Shown: positions 44,593 to 58,040 of the stretch, one piece after another
Numbering within the stretch: position 1 is the first letter of the stretch
Layout of the letters: the number at the start of each line of letters is the position of its first letter
Source: Anthopleura xanthogrammica
Taxonomy: Eukaryota; Cnidaria; Anthozoa; Actiniaria; Actiniidae
DNA: 64,000 nt
NCBI GenBank assembly: GCA_964019055.1
Contig: OZ025212.1
Location: 7,335,109-7,399,108 of the forward strand
Reading direction: 5' to 3'
Notes under the pieces: generated by a model
The model's input: only the letters and a program-made list of their open reading frames with translations
The model's database searches: none
Told to the model about the DNA's origin: nothing
Program-made: the position numbers and the translations under genes

Positions 44593-45540
44593 TTAGTCAA
44601 GAGAAACACTAAACATTTTGCACCCTATTTCACTTAGTGCCTGGCGAGTGCCTTTACGAATGGCCTTCATTCGCCAACAATAAATAATTGGATTCAACAC
44701 ACCATTGAACATCCATATTGTTTCAGTAAATGGGAAGATATACCTTGATCTAAGCGTGGATCCATCTTTGGTTAATGAATGCGCTGCCAGTGCGCAAACC
44801 TGTGGTATGTAACATATTACAAACGCCGCAATCACATAATACATAGCATTGACCGATTTTTTAAGTTTTGGCATATCCATGGGTTGTTGTGCGGCATGAC
44901 TCTGAGACTCAATCTGCTTCGAGTGTCTGCGAATAACTAGAAGAATTTTGACATGGAAATAGACGTTGAGCGCCAACAGGCCAGCGAAAAGAATAACCAT
45001 TACCACTACGGTTGCTCGATTTAGCGCTAAATATCTGCTGATACCAATAATTATGCTACATAGCCAGATAACAGCGATAACCACTCCATATCGCTTGGTT
45101 GTCACTATTTCCTTGTATCGTAGATGTAAATGAACAGCCAAGAAACGATCTGCTGTGATAGCAGTCAAAAAGAGGAATGAAACGATCCCAATGATTGACG
45201 AACTCGAGATGTATACCAGACCTGAAGAGCAGAATTGCGCAACACTGCGCTTGAGTTCGAAGAACTTGTTAACGCAATAAGTGGTCTGTACAAAGCCGCC
45301 TACCAAAAAGTCAGAGATGGATAACCCAAGGATAAGGAAATATGACGGCGAATGTAAGGAACGTGTTGTTGAGATTGTCCATGTAACCAATAAATTACTG
45401 CAAACGGTTATGAACGCAGTGAACGAATTAAGAACTACAACACTGTGTAAAACTTTCTCATAGTGATGATTGTATTTCAACTGCAGAAAGTGTACAACCA
45501 ATGGTGAACATATCGTAGAGAAGTTGCCAGATTCGGCCAT
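44593..45540 (-). CDS. Class A GPCR, intact duplicate of the 33194 gene
   Basis: 315 codons, with only three protein differences seen from its twin: CPPLVV to CSPLVV, NSFIAF to NSFTAF, and the C-terminal SVSRD to SVSLD. All class A motifs are kept. It lies ~400 bp from the first monomer of array 2. Confidence 0.92.
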   Translation of the reverse strand: MAESGNFSTICSPLVVHFLQLKYNHHYEKVLHSVVVLNSFTAFITVCSNLLVTWTISTTRSLHSPSYFLILGLSISDFLVGGFVQTTYCVNKFFELKRSVAQFCSSGLVYISSSSIIGIVSFLFLTAITADRFLAVHLHLRYKEIVTTKRYGVVIAVIWLCSIIIGISRYLALNRATVVVMVILFAGLLALNVYFHVKILLVIRRHSKQIESQSHAAQQPMDMPKLKKSVNAMYYVIAAFVICYIPQVCALAAHSLTKDGSTLRSRYIFPFTETIWMFNGVLNPIIYCWRMKAIRKGTRQALSEIGCKMFSVSLD

Positions 45541-45937
45541 TTTGAAAGCGGGTGAAGTAAAAGTCGAATGACAAATATTACAATTACAATTTCCTTGGAA
45601 ATTTCTGCTCCATGTTATCGAGCGATCTTCTTAAGTGGGAGTCGAGACGTTGGCTTGTCGCCTACTGAAGAAAACACACTTTTTCGAAAATCAAAACTGA
45701 ATGATATGAAATAAAAATGTTGAAAATAAACTTGAATAAGATTTTTCTAAATTTCCTTAATGAAGATTTCTGCCTTTGTTTTCTATTTGATTTTCTCAAC
45801 TGAAGTTCGAGTGTCAGCTGATCGATCTACTCTAAACGAAACGAGTGAAAAACTTTAGTTGTACTGCAACTGGATACGACGGGGATACAGCAAATTGTAA
45901 GTGTATCAGTGCTTTCCACTCGCGATTCACCGATGTA

Positions 45938-48900
45938 GTAAGAATGTACATAAGATAGATTGGATGGATGTAACCGAAAAGGAATGTACACCAGTTGGAT
46001 TAAGTTGATGCTTCAGAGTAAGAATGTAAACGAGATGGATTGGATGGGTGTATCAGAATAAGAATGTACACGAGATGGTTTGGATGGGCGTATCCGAATA
46101 AGAATATACACGACATGGATTGGATGGGTGTATCAGAATAAGAATGTACACGAGATGGTTTGGATGGGCGTATCAGAAAAAGAATATACACGAGATGGAT
46201 TGGATGGGTGTATTAGAATAAGAATGTTCACGAGATGGTTTGGATGGGTGTATCAGAATAAGAATATACACGAGATGCATTGGATGGGTGTATCAGAATA
46301 AGAATGTACACGAGATGGATTGGATTGGTGTATCAGAATAAAAATGCACACGACATGGATTGGATGGGTGTATCAGAATAAGATTGTACACGAGATGGAT
46401 TGGATGGGTGTATCAGCATAAGAATGTACACGAGATGGATTGGATGGGTGTATCAGAATAAAAATGTACACTAGATGGATTTGTTGGGCGTATCAGAATA
46501 AGAATGTACAAGAGATGGATTGGATGGATGTATCAGAATAAGAATGTACAAGAGATTGATTGGATGGATGTATCAGAATAAGAATGTACAAGAGATAGAT
46601 TGGATGGGCGTATCAGAATAAGAATGTACTCGAGATGGATTGGATGGATGTATCAGAATAAGAATGTACACGAGATAGATTGGATGGGTGTATCAGAATA
46701 AGAATGTACACGAGATGGATTGGATGGGTGTATCAGAATAAGAATGTACACTAGATGGATTGGATGGATGTATCAGAATAAGAATGTACACTAGATGGAT
46801 TTGTTGGGCGTATCAGAATAAGAATGTACAAGAGATGGATTGGATGGATGTATCAGAATAAGAATGTACACTAGATGGATTGGATGGCCGTATCAGAATA
46901 AGAATGTACACTAGATGGATTGGTTGGGCGTATCAGAATAAGAATGTACAAGAGATGGATTGGATGGACGTATCAGAATAAGAATGTACACTAGATGGAT
47001 TGGATGGATGTATCAGAATAAGAATGTACACTAGATGGATTGGATGGATGTATCAGAATAAGAATGTACATAAGATAGATTGGATGGATGTAACCGAAAA
47101 GGAATGTACACCAGTTGGATTAAGTTGATGCTTCAGAGTAAGAATGTAAACGAGATGGATTGGATGGGTGTATCAGAATAAGAATGTACACGAGATGGTT
47201 TGGATGGGCGTATCCGAATAAGAATATACACGACATGGATTGGATGGGTGTATCAGAATAAGAATGTACACGAGATGGTTTGGATGGGCGTATCAGAAAA
47301 AGAATATACACGAGATGGATTGGATGGGTGTATTAGAATAAGAATGTACACGAGATGGATTGGATTGGTGTATCAGAATAAAAATGCACACGACATGGAT
47401 TGGATGGGTGTATCAGAATAAGATTGTACACGAGATGGATTGGATGGGTGTATCAGCATAAGAATGTACACGAGATGGATTGGATGGGTGTATCAGAATA
47501 AAAATGTACACTAGATGGATTTGTTGGGCGTATCAGAATAAGAATGTACAAGAGATGGATTGGATGGATGTATCAGAATAAGAATGTACAAGAGATTGAT
47601 TGGATGGATGTATCAGAATAAGAATGTACAAGAGATAGATTGGATGGGCGTATCAGAATAAGAATGTACTCGAGATGGATTGGATGGATGTATCAGAATA
47701 AGAATGTACACGAGATAGATTGGATGGGTGAATCAGAATAAGAATGTACACGAGATGGATTGGATGGGTGTATCAGAATAAGAATGTACACTAGATGGAT
47801 TGGATGGATGTATCAGAATAAGAATGTACACTAGATGGATTTGTTGGGCGTATCAGAATAAGAATGTACAAGAGATGGATTGGATGGATGTATCAGAATA
47901 AGAATGTACACTAGATGGATTGGATGGCCGTATCAGAATAAGAATGTACACTAGATGGATTCGTTGGGCGTATCAGAATAAGAATGTACAAGAGATGGAT
48001 TGGATGGACGTATCAGAATAAGAATGTACACTAGATGGATTGGATGGATGTATCAGAATAAGAATGTACACTAGATGGATTGGATGGATGTATCAGAATA
48101 AGAATGTACATAAGATAGATTGGATGGATGTAACCGAAAAGGAATGTACACCAGTTGGATTAAGTTGATGCTTCAGAGTAAGAATGTAAACGAGATGGAT
48201 TGGATGGGTGTATCAGAATAAGAATGTACACGAGATGGTTTGGATGGGCGTATCCGAATAAGAATATACACGACATGGATTGGATGGGTGTATCAGAATA
48301 AGAATGTACACGAGATGGTTTGGATGGGCGTATCAGAAAAAGAATATACACGAGATGGATTGGATGGGTGTATTAGAATAAGAATGTTCACGAGATGGTT
48401 TGGATGGGTGTATCAGAATAAGAATATACACGAGATGCATTGGATGGGTGTATCAGAATAAGAATGTACACGAGATGGATTGGATTGGTGTATCAGAATA
48501 AAAATGCACACGACATGGATTGGATGGGTGTATCAGAATAAGATTGTACACGAGATGGATTGGATGGGTGTATCAGCATAAGAATGTACACGAGATGGAT
48601 TGGATGGGTGTATCAGAATAAAAATGTACACTAGATGGATTTGTTGGGCGTATCAGAATAAGAATGTACAAGAGATGGATTGGATGGATGTATCAGAATA
48701 AGAATGTACAAGAGATTGATTGGATGGATGTATCAGAATAAGAATGTACAAGAGATAGATTGGATGGGCGTATCAGAATAAGAATGTACTCGAGATGGAT
48801 TGGATGGATGTATCAGAATAAGAATGTACACGAGATAGATTGGATGGGTGTATCAGAATAAGAATGTACACGAGATGGATTGGATGGGTGTATCAGAATA

Positions 48901-49200
48901 AGTATGTACACTAGATGGATTGGATGGATGTATCAGAATAAGAATGTACACTAGATGGATTTGTTGGGCGCATCAGAATAAGAATGTACAAGAGATGGAT
49001 TGGATGGATGTATCAGAATAAGAATGTACACTAGATGGATTGGATGGCCGTATCAGAATAAGAATGTACACTAGATGGATTGGTTGGGCGTATCAGAATA
49101 AGAATGTACAAGAGATGGATTGGATGGACGTATCAGAATAAGAATGTACACTAGATGGATTGGATGGATGTATCAGAATAAGAATGTACACTAGATGGAT
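45938..49200. repeat. Higher-order repeat of the array's left edge (3 copies)
   Basis: Copies start near 45943, 47064 and 48104. The second copy lacks exactly two monomers (80 bp) present in the first and third. The third copy agrees with the first apart from a few bases, which suggests repeated unequal exchange. Confidence 0.9.
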
Positions 49201-52200
49201 TGGATGGATGTATCAGAATAAGAATGTACACTAGATGGATTGGATGGATGTATCAGAATAAGAATGTACACTAGATGGATTGGATGGATGTATCAGAATA
49301 AGAATGTACACTAGATGGATTGGATGGATGTATCAGAATAAGAATGTAAACGAGATGGATTGGATGGGTGTATCAGAATAAGAATGTACACGAGATGGAT
49401 TGGATGGGTGTATCAGAATAAGAATGTACACGAGATGGATTGGATGGGTGTATCAGAATAAGAATGTACACTAGATGGATTTGTTGGGCGTATCAGAATA
49501 AGAATGTACAAGAGATGGATTGGATGGCCGTATCAGAATAAGAATGTACACTAGATGGATTGGTTGGGCGTATCAGAATAAGAATGTACACGAGATGGAT
49601 TGGATGGATGTATCAGAATAAGAATATACACTAGATGGATTGGATGGATGTATCAGAATACGAATGTACACTAGATGGATTGGATGGATGTATCAGAATA
49701 AGAATGTACACTAGATGGATTGGATGGATGTATCAGAATAAGAATGTACACTAGATGGATTGGATGGATGTATCAGAATAAGAATGTACACTAGATGGAT
49801 TGGATGGATGTATCAGAATAAGAATGTACACTAGATGGATTGGATGGATGTATCAGAATAAGAATGTACACTAGATGGATTGGATGGATGTATCAGAATA
49901 AGAATGTACACTAGATGGATAGGATGGATGTATCAGAATAAGAATGTACACGAGATGGATTGGATGGGTGTATCAGAATAAGAATGTACACTAGATGGAT
50001 TGGATGGGTGTATCAGAATGAGAATGTACACGAGATGGATTGGATGGGTGTATCAGACTAAGAATGTACACGAGATGAATTGGATGGGTGTAACAGAATA
50101 AGAATGTGCACGAGATGGATTGGATGGACGTATCAGAATAAGAATGTACAAGAGATGGATTGGATGGGTGTATCAGAATAAGAATGTGCACGAGATGGAT
50201 TGGATGGATGTATCAGAATAAAAATGTACACTAGATGGATTGGATGGCCGTATCAGAATAAGAATGTACACTAGATGGATTGGTTGGGCGTATCAGAATA
50301 AGAATGTACAAGAGATGGATTGGATGGATGTATCAGAATAAGAATATACACTAGATGGATTGGATGGATGTATCAGAATACGAATGTACACTAGATGGAT
50401 TGGATGGATGTATCAGAATAAGAATGTACACTAGATGGATTGGATGGATGTATCAGAATAAGAATGTACACTAGATGGATTGGATGGATGTATCAGAATA
50501 AGAATGTACACTAGATGGATTGGATGGATGTATCAGAATAAGAATGTACACTAGATGGATTGGATGGATGTATCAGAATAAGAATGTACACTAGATGGAT
50601 TGGATGGATGTATCAGAATAAGAATGTACACGAGATGGATTGGATGGATGTATCAGAATAAGAATGTACACGAGATGGATTGGATGGGTGTATCAGAATA
50701 AGAATGTACACTAGATGGATTGGATGGGTGTATCAGAATAAGAATGTACACGAGATGGATTGGATGGGTGTATCAGAATGAGAATGTACACGAGATGGAT
50801 TGGATGGGTGTATCAGACTAAGAATGTACACGAGATGAATTGGATGGGTGTAACAGAATAAGAATGTGCACGAGATGGATTGGATGGACGTATCAGAATA
50901 AGAATGTACAAGAGATGGATTGGATGGGTGTATCAGAATAAGAATGTGCACGAGATGGATTGGATTGATGTATCAGAATAAAAATGTACACTAGATGGAT
51001 TGGATGGCCGTATCAGAATAAGAATGTACACTAGATGGATTGGTTGGGCGTATCAGAATAAGAATGTACAAGAGATGGATTGGATGGATGTATCAGAATA
51101 AGAATATACACTAGATGGATTGGATGGATGTATCAGAATACGAATGTACACTAGATGGATTGGATGGATGTATCAGAATAAGAATGTACACTAGATGGAT
51201 TGGATGGATGTATCAGAATAAGAATGTACACTAGATGGATTGGATGGATGTATCAGAATAAGAATGTACACTAGATGGATTGGATGGATGTATCAGAATA
51301 AGAATGTACACTAGATGGATTGGATGGATGTATCAGAATAAGAATGTACACTAGATGGATTGGATGGATGTATCAGAATAAGAATGTACACGAGATGGAT
51401 TGGATGGATGTATCAGAATAAGAATGTACACGAGATGGATTGGATGGGTGTATCAGAATAAGAATGTACACTAGATGGATTGGATGGGTGTATCAGAATA
51501 AGAATGTACACGAGATGGATTGGATGGATGTATCAGAATAAGAATGTACACTAGATGGATTGGATGGATGTATCAGAATAAGAGTGTACACGAGATGGAT
51601 TGGATGGGTGTATCAGAATAAGAATGTACACTAGATGGATTGGATGGGTGTATCAGAATAAGAATGTACACGAGATGGATTGGATGGATGTATCAGAATA
51701 AGAATGTACACTAGATGGATTGGTTGGGCGTATCAGAATAAGAATGTACAAGAGATGGATTGGATGGATGTATCAGAATAAGAATATACACTAGATGGAT
51801 TGGATGGATGTATCAGAATACGAATGTACACTAGATGGATTGGATGGATGTATCAGAATAAGAATGTACACTAGATGGATTGGATGGATGTATCAGAATA
51901 AGAATGTACACTAGATGGATTGGATGGATGTATCAGAATAAGAATGTACACTAGATGGATTGGATGGATGTATCAGAATAAGAATGTACACTAGATGGAT
52001 TGGATGGATGTATCAGAATAAGAATGTACACTAGATGGATTGGATGGATGTATCAGAATAAGAATGTACACTAGATGGATTGGATGGATGTATCAGAATA
52101 AGAATGTACACGAGATGGATTGGATGGGTGTATCAGAATAAGAATGTACACTAGATGGATTGGATGGGTGTATCAGAATAAGAATGTACACGAGATGGAT

Positions 52201-53389
52201 TGGATGGATGTATCAGAATAAGAATGTACACTAGATGGATTGGATGGATGTATCAGAATAAGAATGTACACGAGATGGATTGGATGGGTGTATCAGACTA
52301 AGAATGTACACTAGATGGATTGGATGGGTGTATCAGAATAAGAATGTACACGAGATGGATTGGATGGATGTATCAGAATAAGAATGTACACTAGATGGAT
52401 TGGATGGATGTATCAGAATACGAATGTACACTAGATGGATTGGATGGATGTATCAGAATAAGAATGTACACTTGATGGATTGGATGGATGTATCAGAATA
52501 AGAATGTACACTAGATGGATTGGATGGATGTATCAGAATAAGAATGTACACTAGATGGATTGGATGGATGTATCAGAATAAGAATGTACACTAGATGGAT
52601 TGGATGGATGTATCAGAATAAGAATGTACACTAGATGGATTGGATGGATGTATCAGAATAAGAATGTACACTAGATGGATTGGATGGATGTATCAGAATA
52701 AGAATGTACACAAGATGGATTGGATGGGTGTATCAGAATAAGAATGTACACTAGATGGATTGGATGGGTGTATCAGAATAAGAATGTACACGAGATGGAT
52801 TGGATGGGTGTATCAGAATAAGAATGTACACGAGATGAATTGGATGGGTGTATCAGAATAAGAATGTACACGAGATGGATTGGATGGGTGTATCAGAATA
52901 AGAATGTACTCTAGATGGATTGGTTGGGCGTATCAGAATAAGAATGTACAAGAGATGGATTGGATGGACGTATCAGAATAAGAATGTACACTAGATGGAT
53001 TGGATGGATGTATCAGAATAAGAATGTACACTAGATGGATTGGATGGATGTATCAGAATAAGAATGTACACAAGATGGATTGGAGGGATGTATCAGAATA
53101 AGAATGTACACTAGATGGATTGGATGGATGTATCAGAATAAGAATGTACACTAGATGGATTGGATGGATGTATCAGAATAAGAATGTACACGAGATGGAT
53201 TGGATGGATGTATCAGAATAAGAATGTACACTAGATGGATTGGATGGATGTATCAGAATAAGAATGTACACGAGATGGATTGGATGGGTGTATCAGAATA
53301 AGAATGTACACTAGATGGATTGGATGGGTGTATCAGAATAAGAATGTACACGAGATGGATTGGATGGGTGTATCAGAATAAGAATGTAC

Positions 53390-56300
53390 ACGAGATGAAT
53401 TTGATGGGTGTATCAGAATAAGAATGTACACGAGATGGATTGGATGGGTGTATCAGAATAAGAATGTACACTAGATGGATTGGTTGGGCGTATCAGAATA
53501 AGAATGTACAAGAGATGGATTGGATGGACGTATCAGAATAAGAATGTACACTAGATGGATTGGATGGATGTATCAGAATAAGAATGTACACTAGATGGAT
53601 TGGATGGATGTATCAGAATAAGAATGTACACAAGATGGATTGGATGGATGTATCAGAATAAGAATGTACACGAGATGGATTGGATGGATGTATCAGAATA
53701 AGAATGTACACTAGATGGATTGGATGGATGTATCAGAATAAGAATGTACACGAGATGGATTGGATGGATGTATCAGAATAAGAATGTACACGAGATAGAT
53801 TGGATGGGTGTATCAGAATAAGAATGTACACGAGATGGATTGGATGGGTGTATCAGAATAAGAATGTACACTAGATGGATTTGTTGGGTGTATCAGAATA
53901 AGAATGTACACTAGATGGATTGGATGGGTGTATCAGAATAAGAATGTACACGAGATGGATTGGATGGGTGTATCAGAATAAGAATGTACACGAGATGGAT
54001 TGGATGGGTGTATCAGAATAAGAATGTACACTAGATGGATTGGTTGGGCGTATCAGAATAAGAATGTACAAGAGATGGATTGGATGGACGTATCAGAATA
54101 AGAATGTACACTAGATGGATTGGATGGATGTATCAGAATAAGAATGTACACTAGATGGATTGGATGGATGTATCAGAATAAGAATGTACACAAGATGGAT
54201 TGGATGGATGTATCAGAATAAGAATGTACACGAGATGGATTGGATGGATGTATCAGAATAAGAATGTACACGAGATGGATTGGATGGGTGTATCAGAATA
54301 AGAATGTACACTAGATGGATTGGATGGGTGTATCAGAATAAGAATGTACACGAGATGGATTGGATGGGTGTATCAGAATAAGAATGTACACGAGATGAAT
54401 TTGATGGGTGTATCAGAATAAGAATGTACACGAGATGGATTGGATGGGTGTATCAGAATAAGAATGTACACTAGATGGATTGGTTGGGCGTATCAGAATA
54501 AGAATGTACAAGAGATGGATTGGATGGACGTATCAGAATAAGAATGTACACTAGATGGATTGGAAGGATGTATCAGAATAAGAATGTACACTAGATGGAT
54601 TGGATGGATGTATCAGAATAAGAATGTACACAAGATGGATTGGATGGATGTATCAGAATAAGAATGTACACGAGATGGATTGGATGGATGTATCAGAATA
54701 AGAATGTACACTAGATGGATTGGATGGATGTATCAGAATAAGAATGTACACGAGATGGATTGGATGGATGTATCAGAATAAGAATGTACACGAGATAGAT
54801 TGGATGGGTGTATCAGAATAAGAATGTACACGAGATGGATTGGATGGGTGTATCAGAATAAGAATGTACACTAGATGGATTTGTTGGGCGTATCAGAATA
54901 AGAATGTACACGAGATGGATTGGATGGGTGTATCAGAATAAGAATGTACACGAGATGGATTGGATGGGCGTATCAGAATAAGAATGTACACGAGATGGAT
55001 TGGATGGGTGTATCAGAATAAGAATGTGCACGAAATAGATTGGATGGGCGTATCAGAATAAGAATGTACTCGAGATGGATTGGATGGGTGTATCAGAATA
55101 AGAATGTGCACGAGATGGATTGGATGGACGTATCAGAATAAGAATGTACAAGAGATGGATTGAATGGGTGTATCAGAATAAGAATGTGCACGAGATGGAT
55201 TGGATGGATGTATCAGAATAAGAATGTACACTAGATGGATTGGATGGCCGTATCAGAATAAGAATGTACACTAGATGGATTGGTTGGGCGTATCAGAATA
55301 AGAATGTACAAGAGATGGATGTATCAGAATAAGAATGTACACGAGATGGATTGGATGGGTGTATCAGAATAAGAATGTACACTAGATGGATTGGATGGGT
55401 GTATCAGAATAAGAATGTACACGAGATGGATTGGATGGGTGTATCAGAATAAGAATGTACACGAGATGAATTGGATGGGTGTATCAGAATCAGAATGTAC
55501 ACGAGATGGATTGGATGGGTGTATCAGAATAAGAATGTACACGAGATGGATTGGATGGGTGTATCAGAATAAGAATGTACACGAGATGAATTGGATGGGT
55601 GTATCAGAATAAGAATGTACACGAGATGGATTGGATGGGTGTATCAGAATAAGAATGTACACTAGATGGATTGGTTGGGCGTATCAGAATAAGAATGTAC
55701 AAGAGATGGATTGGATGGACGTATCAGAATAAGAATGTACACTAGATGGATTGGATGGATGTATCAGAATAAGAATGTACACTAGATGGATTGGATGGAT
55801 GTATCAGAATAAGAATGTACACAAGATGGATTGGATGGATGTATCAGAATAAGAATGTACACTAGATGGATTGGATGGATGTATCAGAATAAGAATGTAC
55901 ACTAGATGGATTGGATGGATGTATCAGAATAAGAATGTACACGAGATGGATTGGATGGATGTATCAGAATAAGAATGTACACTAGATGGATTGGATGGAT
56001 GTATCAGAATAAGAATGTACACAAGATGGATTGGATGGATGTATCAGAATAAGAATGTACACGAGATGGATTGGATGGATGTATCAGAATAAGAATGTAC
56101 ACTAGATGGATTGGATGGATGTATCAGAATAAGAATGTACACGAGATGGATTGGATGGATGTATCAGAATAAGAATGTACACGAGATAGATTGGATGGGT
56201 GTATCAGAATAAGAATGTACACGAGATGGATTGGATGGGTGTATCAGAATAAGAATGTACACTAGATGGATTTGTTGGGTGTATCAGAATAAGAATGTAC

Positions 56301-58040
56301 ACTAGATGGATTGGATGGGTGTATCAGAATAAGAATGTACACGAGATGGATTGGATGGGTGTATCAGAATAAGAATGTACACGAGATGGATTGGATGGGT
56401 GTATCAGAATAAGAATGTACACTAGATGGATTGGTTGGGCGTATCAGAATAAGAATGTACAAGAGATGGATTGGATGGACGTATCAGAATAAGAATGTAC
56501 ACTAGATGGATTGGATGGATGTATCAGAATAAGAATGTACACTAGATGGATTGGATGGATGTATCAGAATAAGAATGTACACAAGATGGATTGGATGGAT
56601 GTATCAGAATAAGAATGTACACGAGATGGATTGGATGGATGTATCAGAATAAGAATGTACACGAGATGGATTGGATGGGTGTATCAGAATAAGAATGTAC
56701 ACTAGATGGATTGGATGGGTGTATCAGAATAAGAATGTACACGAGATGGATTGGATGGGTGTATCAGAATAAGAATGTACACGAGATGAATTTGATGGGT
56801 GTATCAGAATAAGAATGTACACGAGATGGATTGGATGGGTGTATCAGAATAAGAATGTACACTAGATGGATTGGTTGGGCGTATCAGAATAAGAATGTAC
56901 AAGAGATGGATTGGATGGACGTATCAGAATAAGAATGTACACTAGATGGATTGGAAGGATGTATCAGAATAAGAATGTACACTAGATGGATTGGATGGAT
57001 GTATCAGAATAAGAATGTACACAAGATGGATTGGATGGATGTATCAGAATAAGAATGTACACGAGATGGATTGGATGGATGTATCAGAATAAGAATGTAC
57101 ACTAGATGGATTGGATGGATGTATCAGAATAAGAATGTACACGAGATGGATTGGATGGATGTATCAGAATAAGAATGTACACGAGATAGATTGGATGGGT
57201 GTATCAGAATAAGAATGTACACGAGATGGATTGGATGGGTGTATCAGAATAAGAATGTACACTAGATGGATTTGTTGGGCGTATCAGAATAAGAATGTAC
57301 ACGAGATGGATTGGATGGGTGTATCAGAATAAGAATGTACACGAGATGGATTGGATGGGCGTATCAGAATAAGAATGTACACGAGATGGATTGGATGGGT
57401 GTATCAGAATAAGAATGTGCACGAAATAGATTGGATGGGCGTATCAGAATAAGAATGTACTCGAGATGGATTGGATGGGTGTATCAGAATAAGAATGTGC
57501 ACGAGATGGATTGGATGGACGTATCAGAATAAGAATGTACAAGAGATGGATTGAATGGGTGTATCAGAATAAGAATGTGCACGAGATGGATTGGATGGAT
57601 GTATCAGAATAAGAATGTACACTAGATGGATTGGATGGCCGTATCAGAATAAGAATGTACACTAGATGGATTGGTTGGGCGTATCAGAATAAGAATGTAC
57701 AAGAGATGGATGTATCAGAATAAGAATGTACACGAGATGGATTGGATGGGTGTATCAGAATAAGAATGTACACTAGATGGATTGGATGGGTGTATCAGAA
57801 TAAGAATGTACACGAGATGGATTGGATGGGTGTATCAGAATAAGAATGTACACGAGATGAATTGGATGGGTGTATCAGAATCAGAATGTACACGAGATGG
57901 ATTGGATGGGTGTATCAGAATAAGAATGTACACGAGATGGATTGGATGGGTGTATCAGAATAAGAATGTACACGAGATGAATTGGATGGGTGTATCAGAA
58001 TAAGAATGTACACGAGATGGATTGGATGGGTGTATCAGAA
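53390..58040. repeat. ~2390 bp higher-order repeat in array 2
   Basis: The variant sequence of about 54400-55650 recurs at about 56790-58040, a shift of 2390 bp (59 monomers of 40 bp plus one of 30 bp). Diagnostic variants such as GATGAATTTGATGGG and GTGCACGAAATAGATTGG occur in both copies in the same order. Confidence 0.85.

Larger units (their letters stand above)
42371..45937. repeat. Segmental duplication, copy 2
   Basis: Second copy of 30974-34537. It starts within the right part of the CAAGGGCGGATC transposon, so only that element's last ~65 bp are present here. It continues into array 2. Confidence 0.93.
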
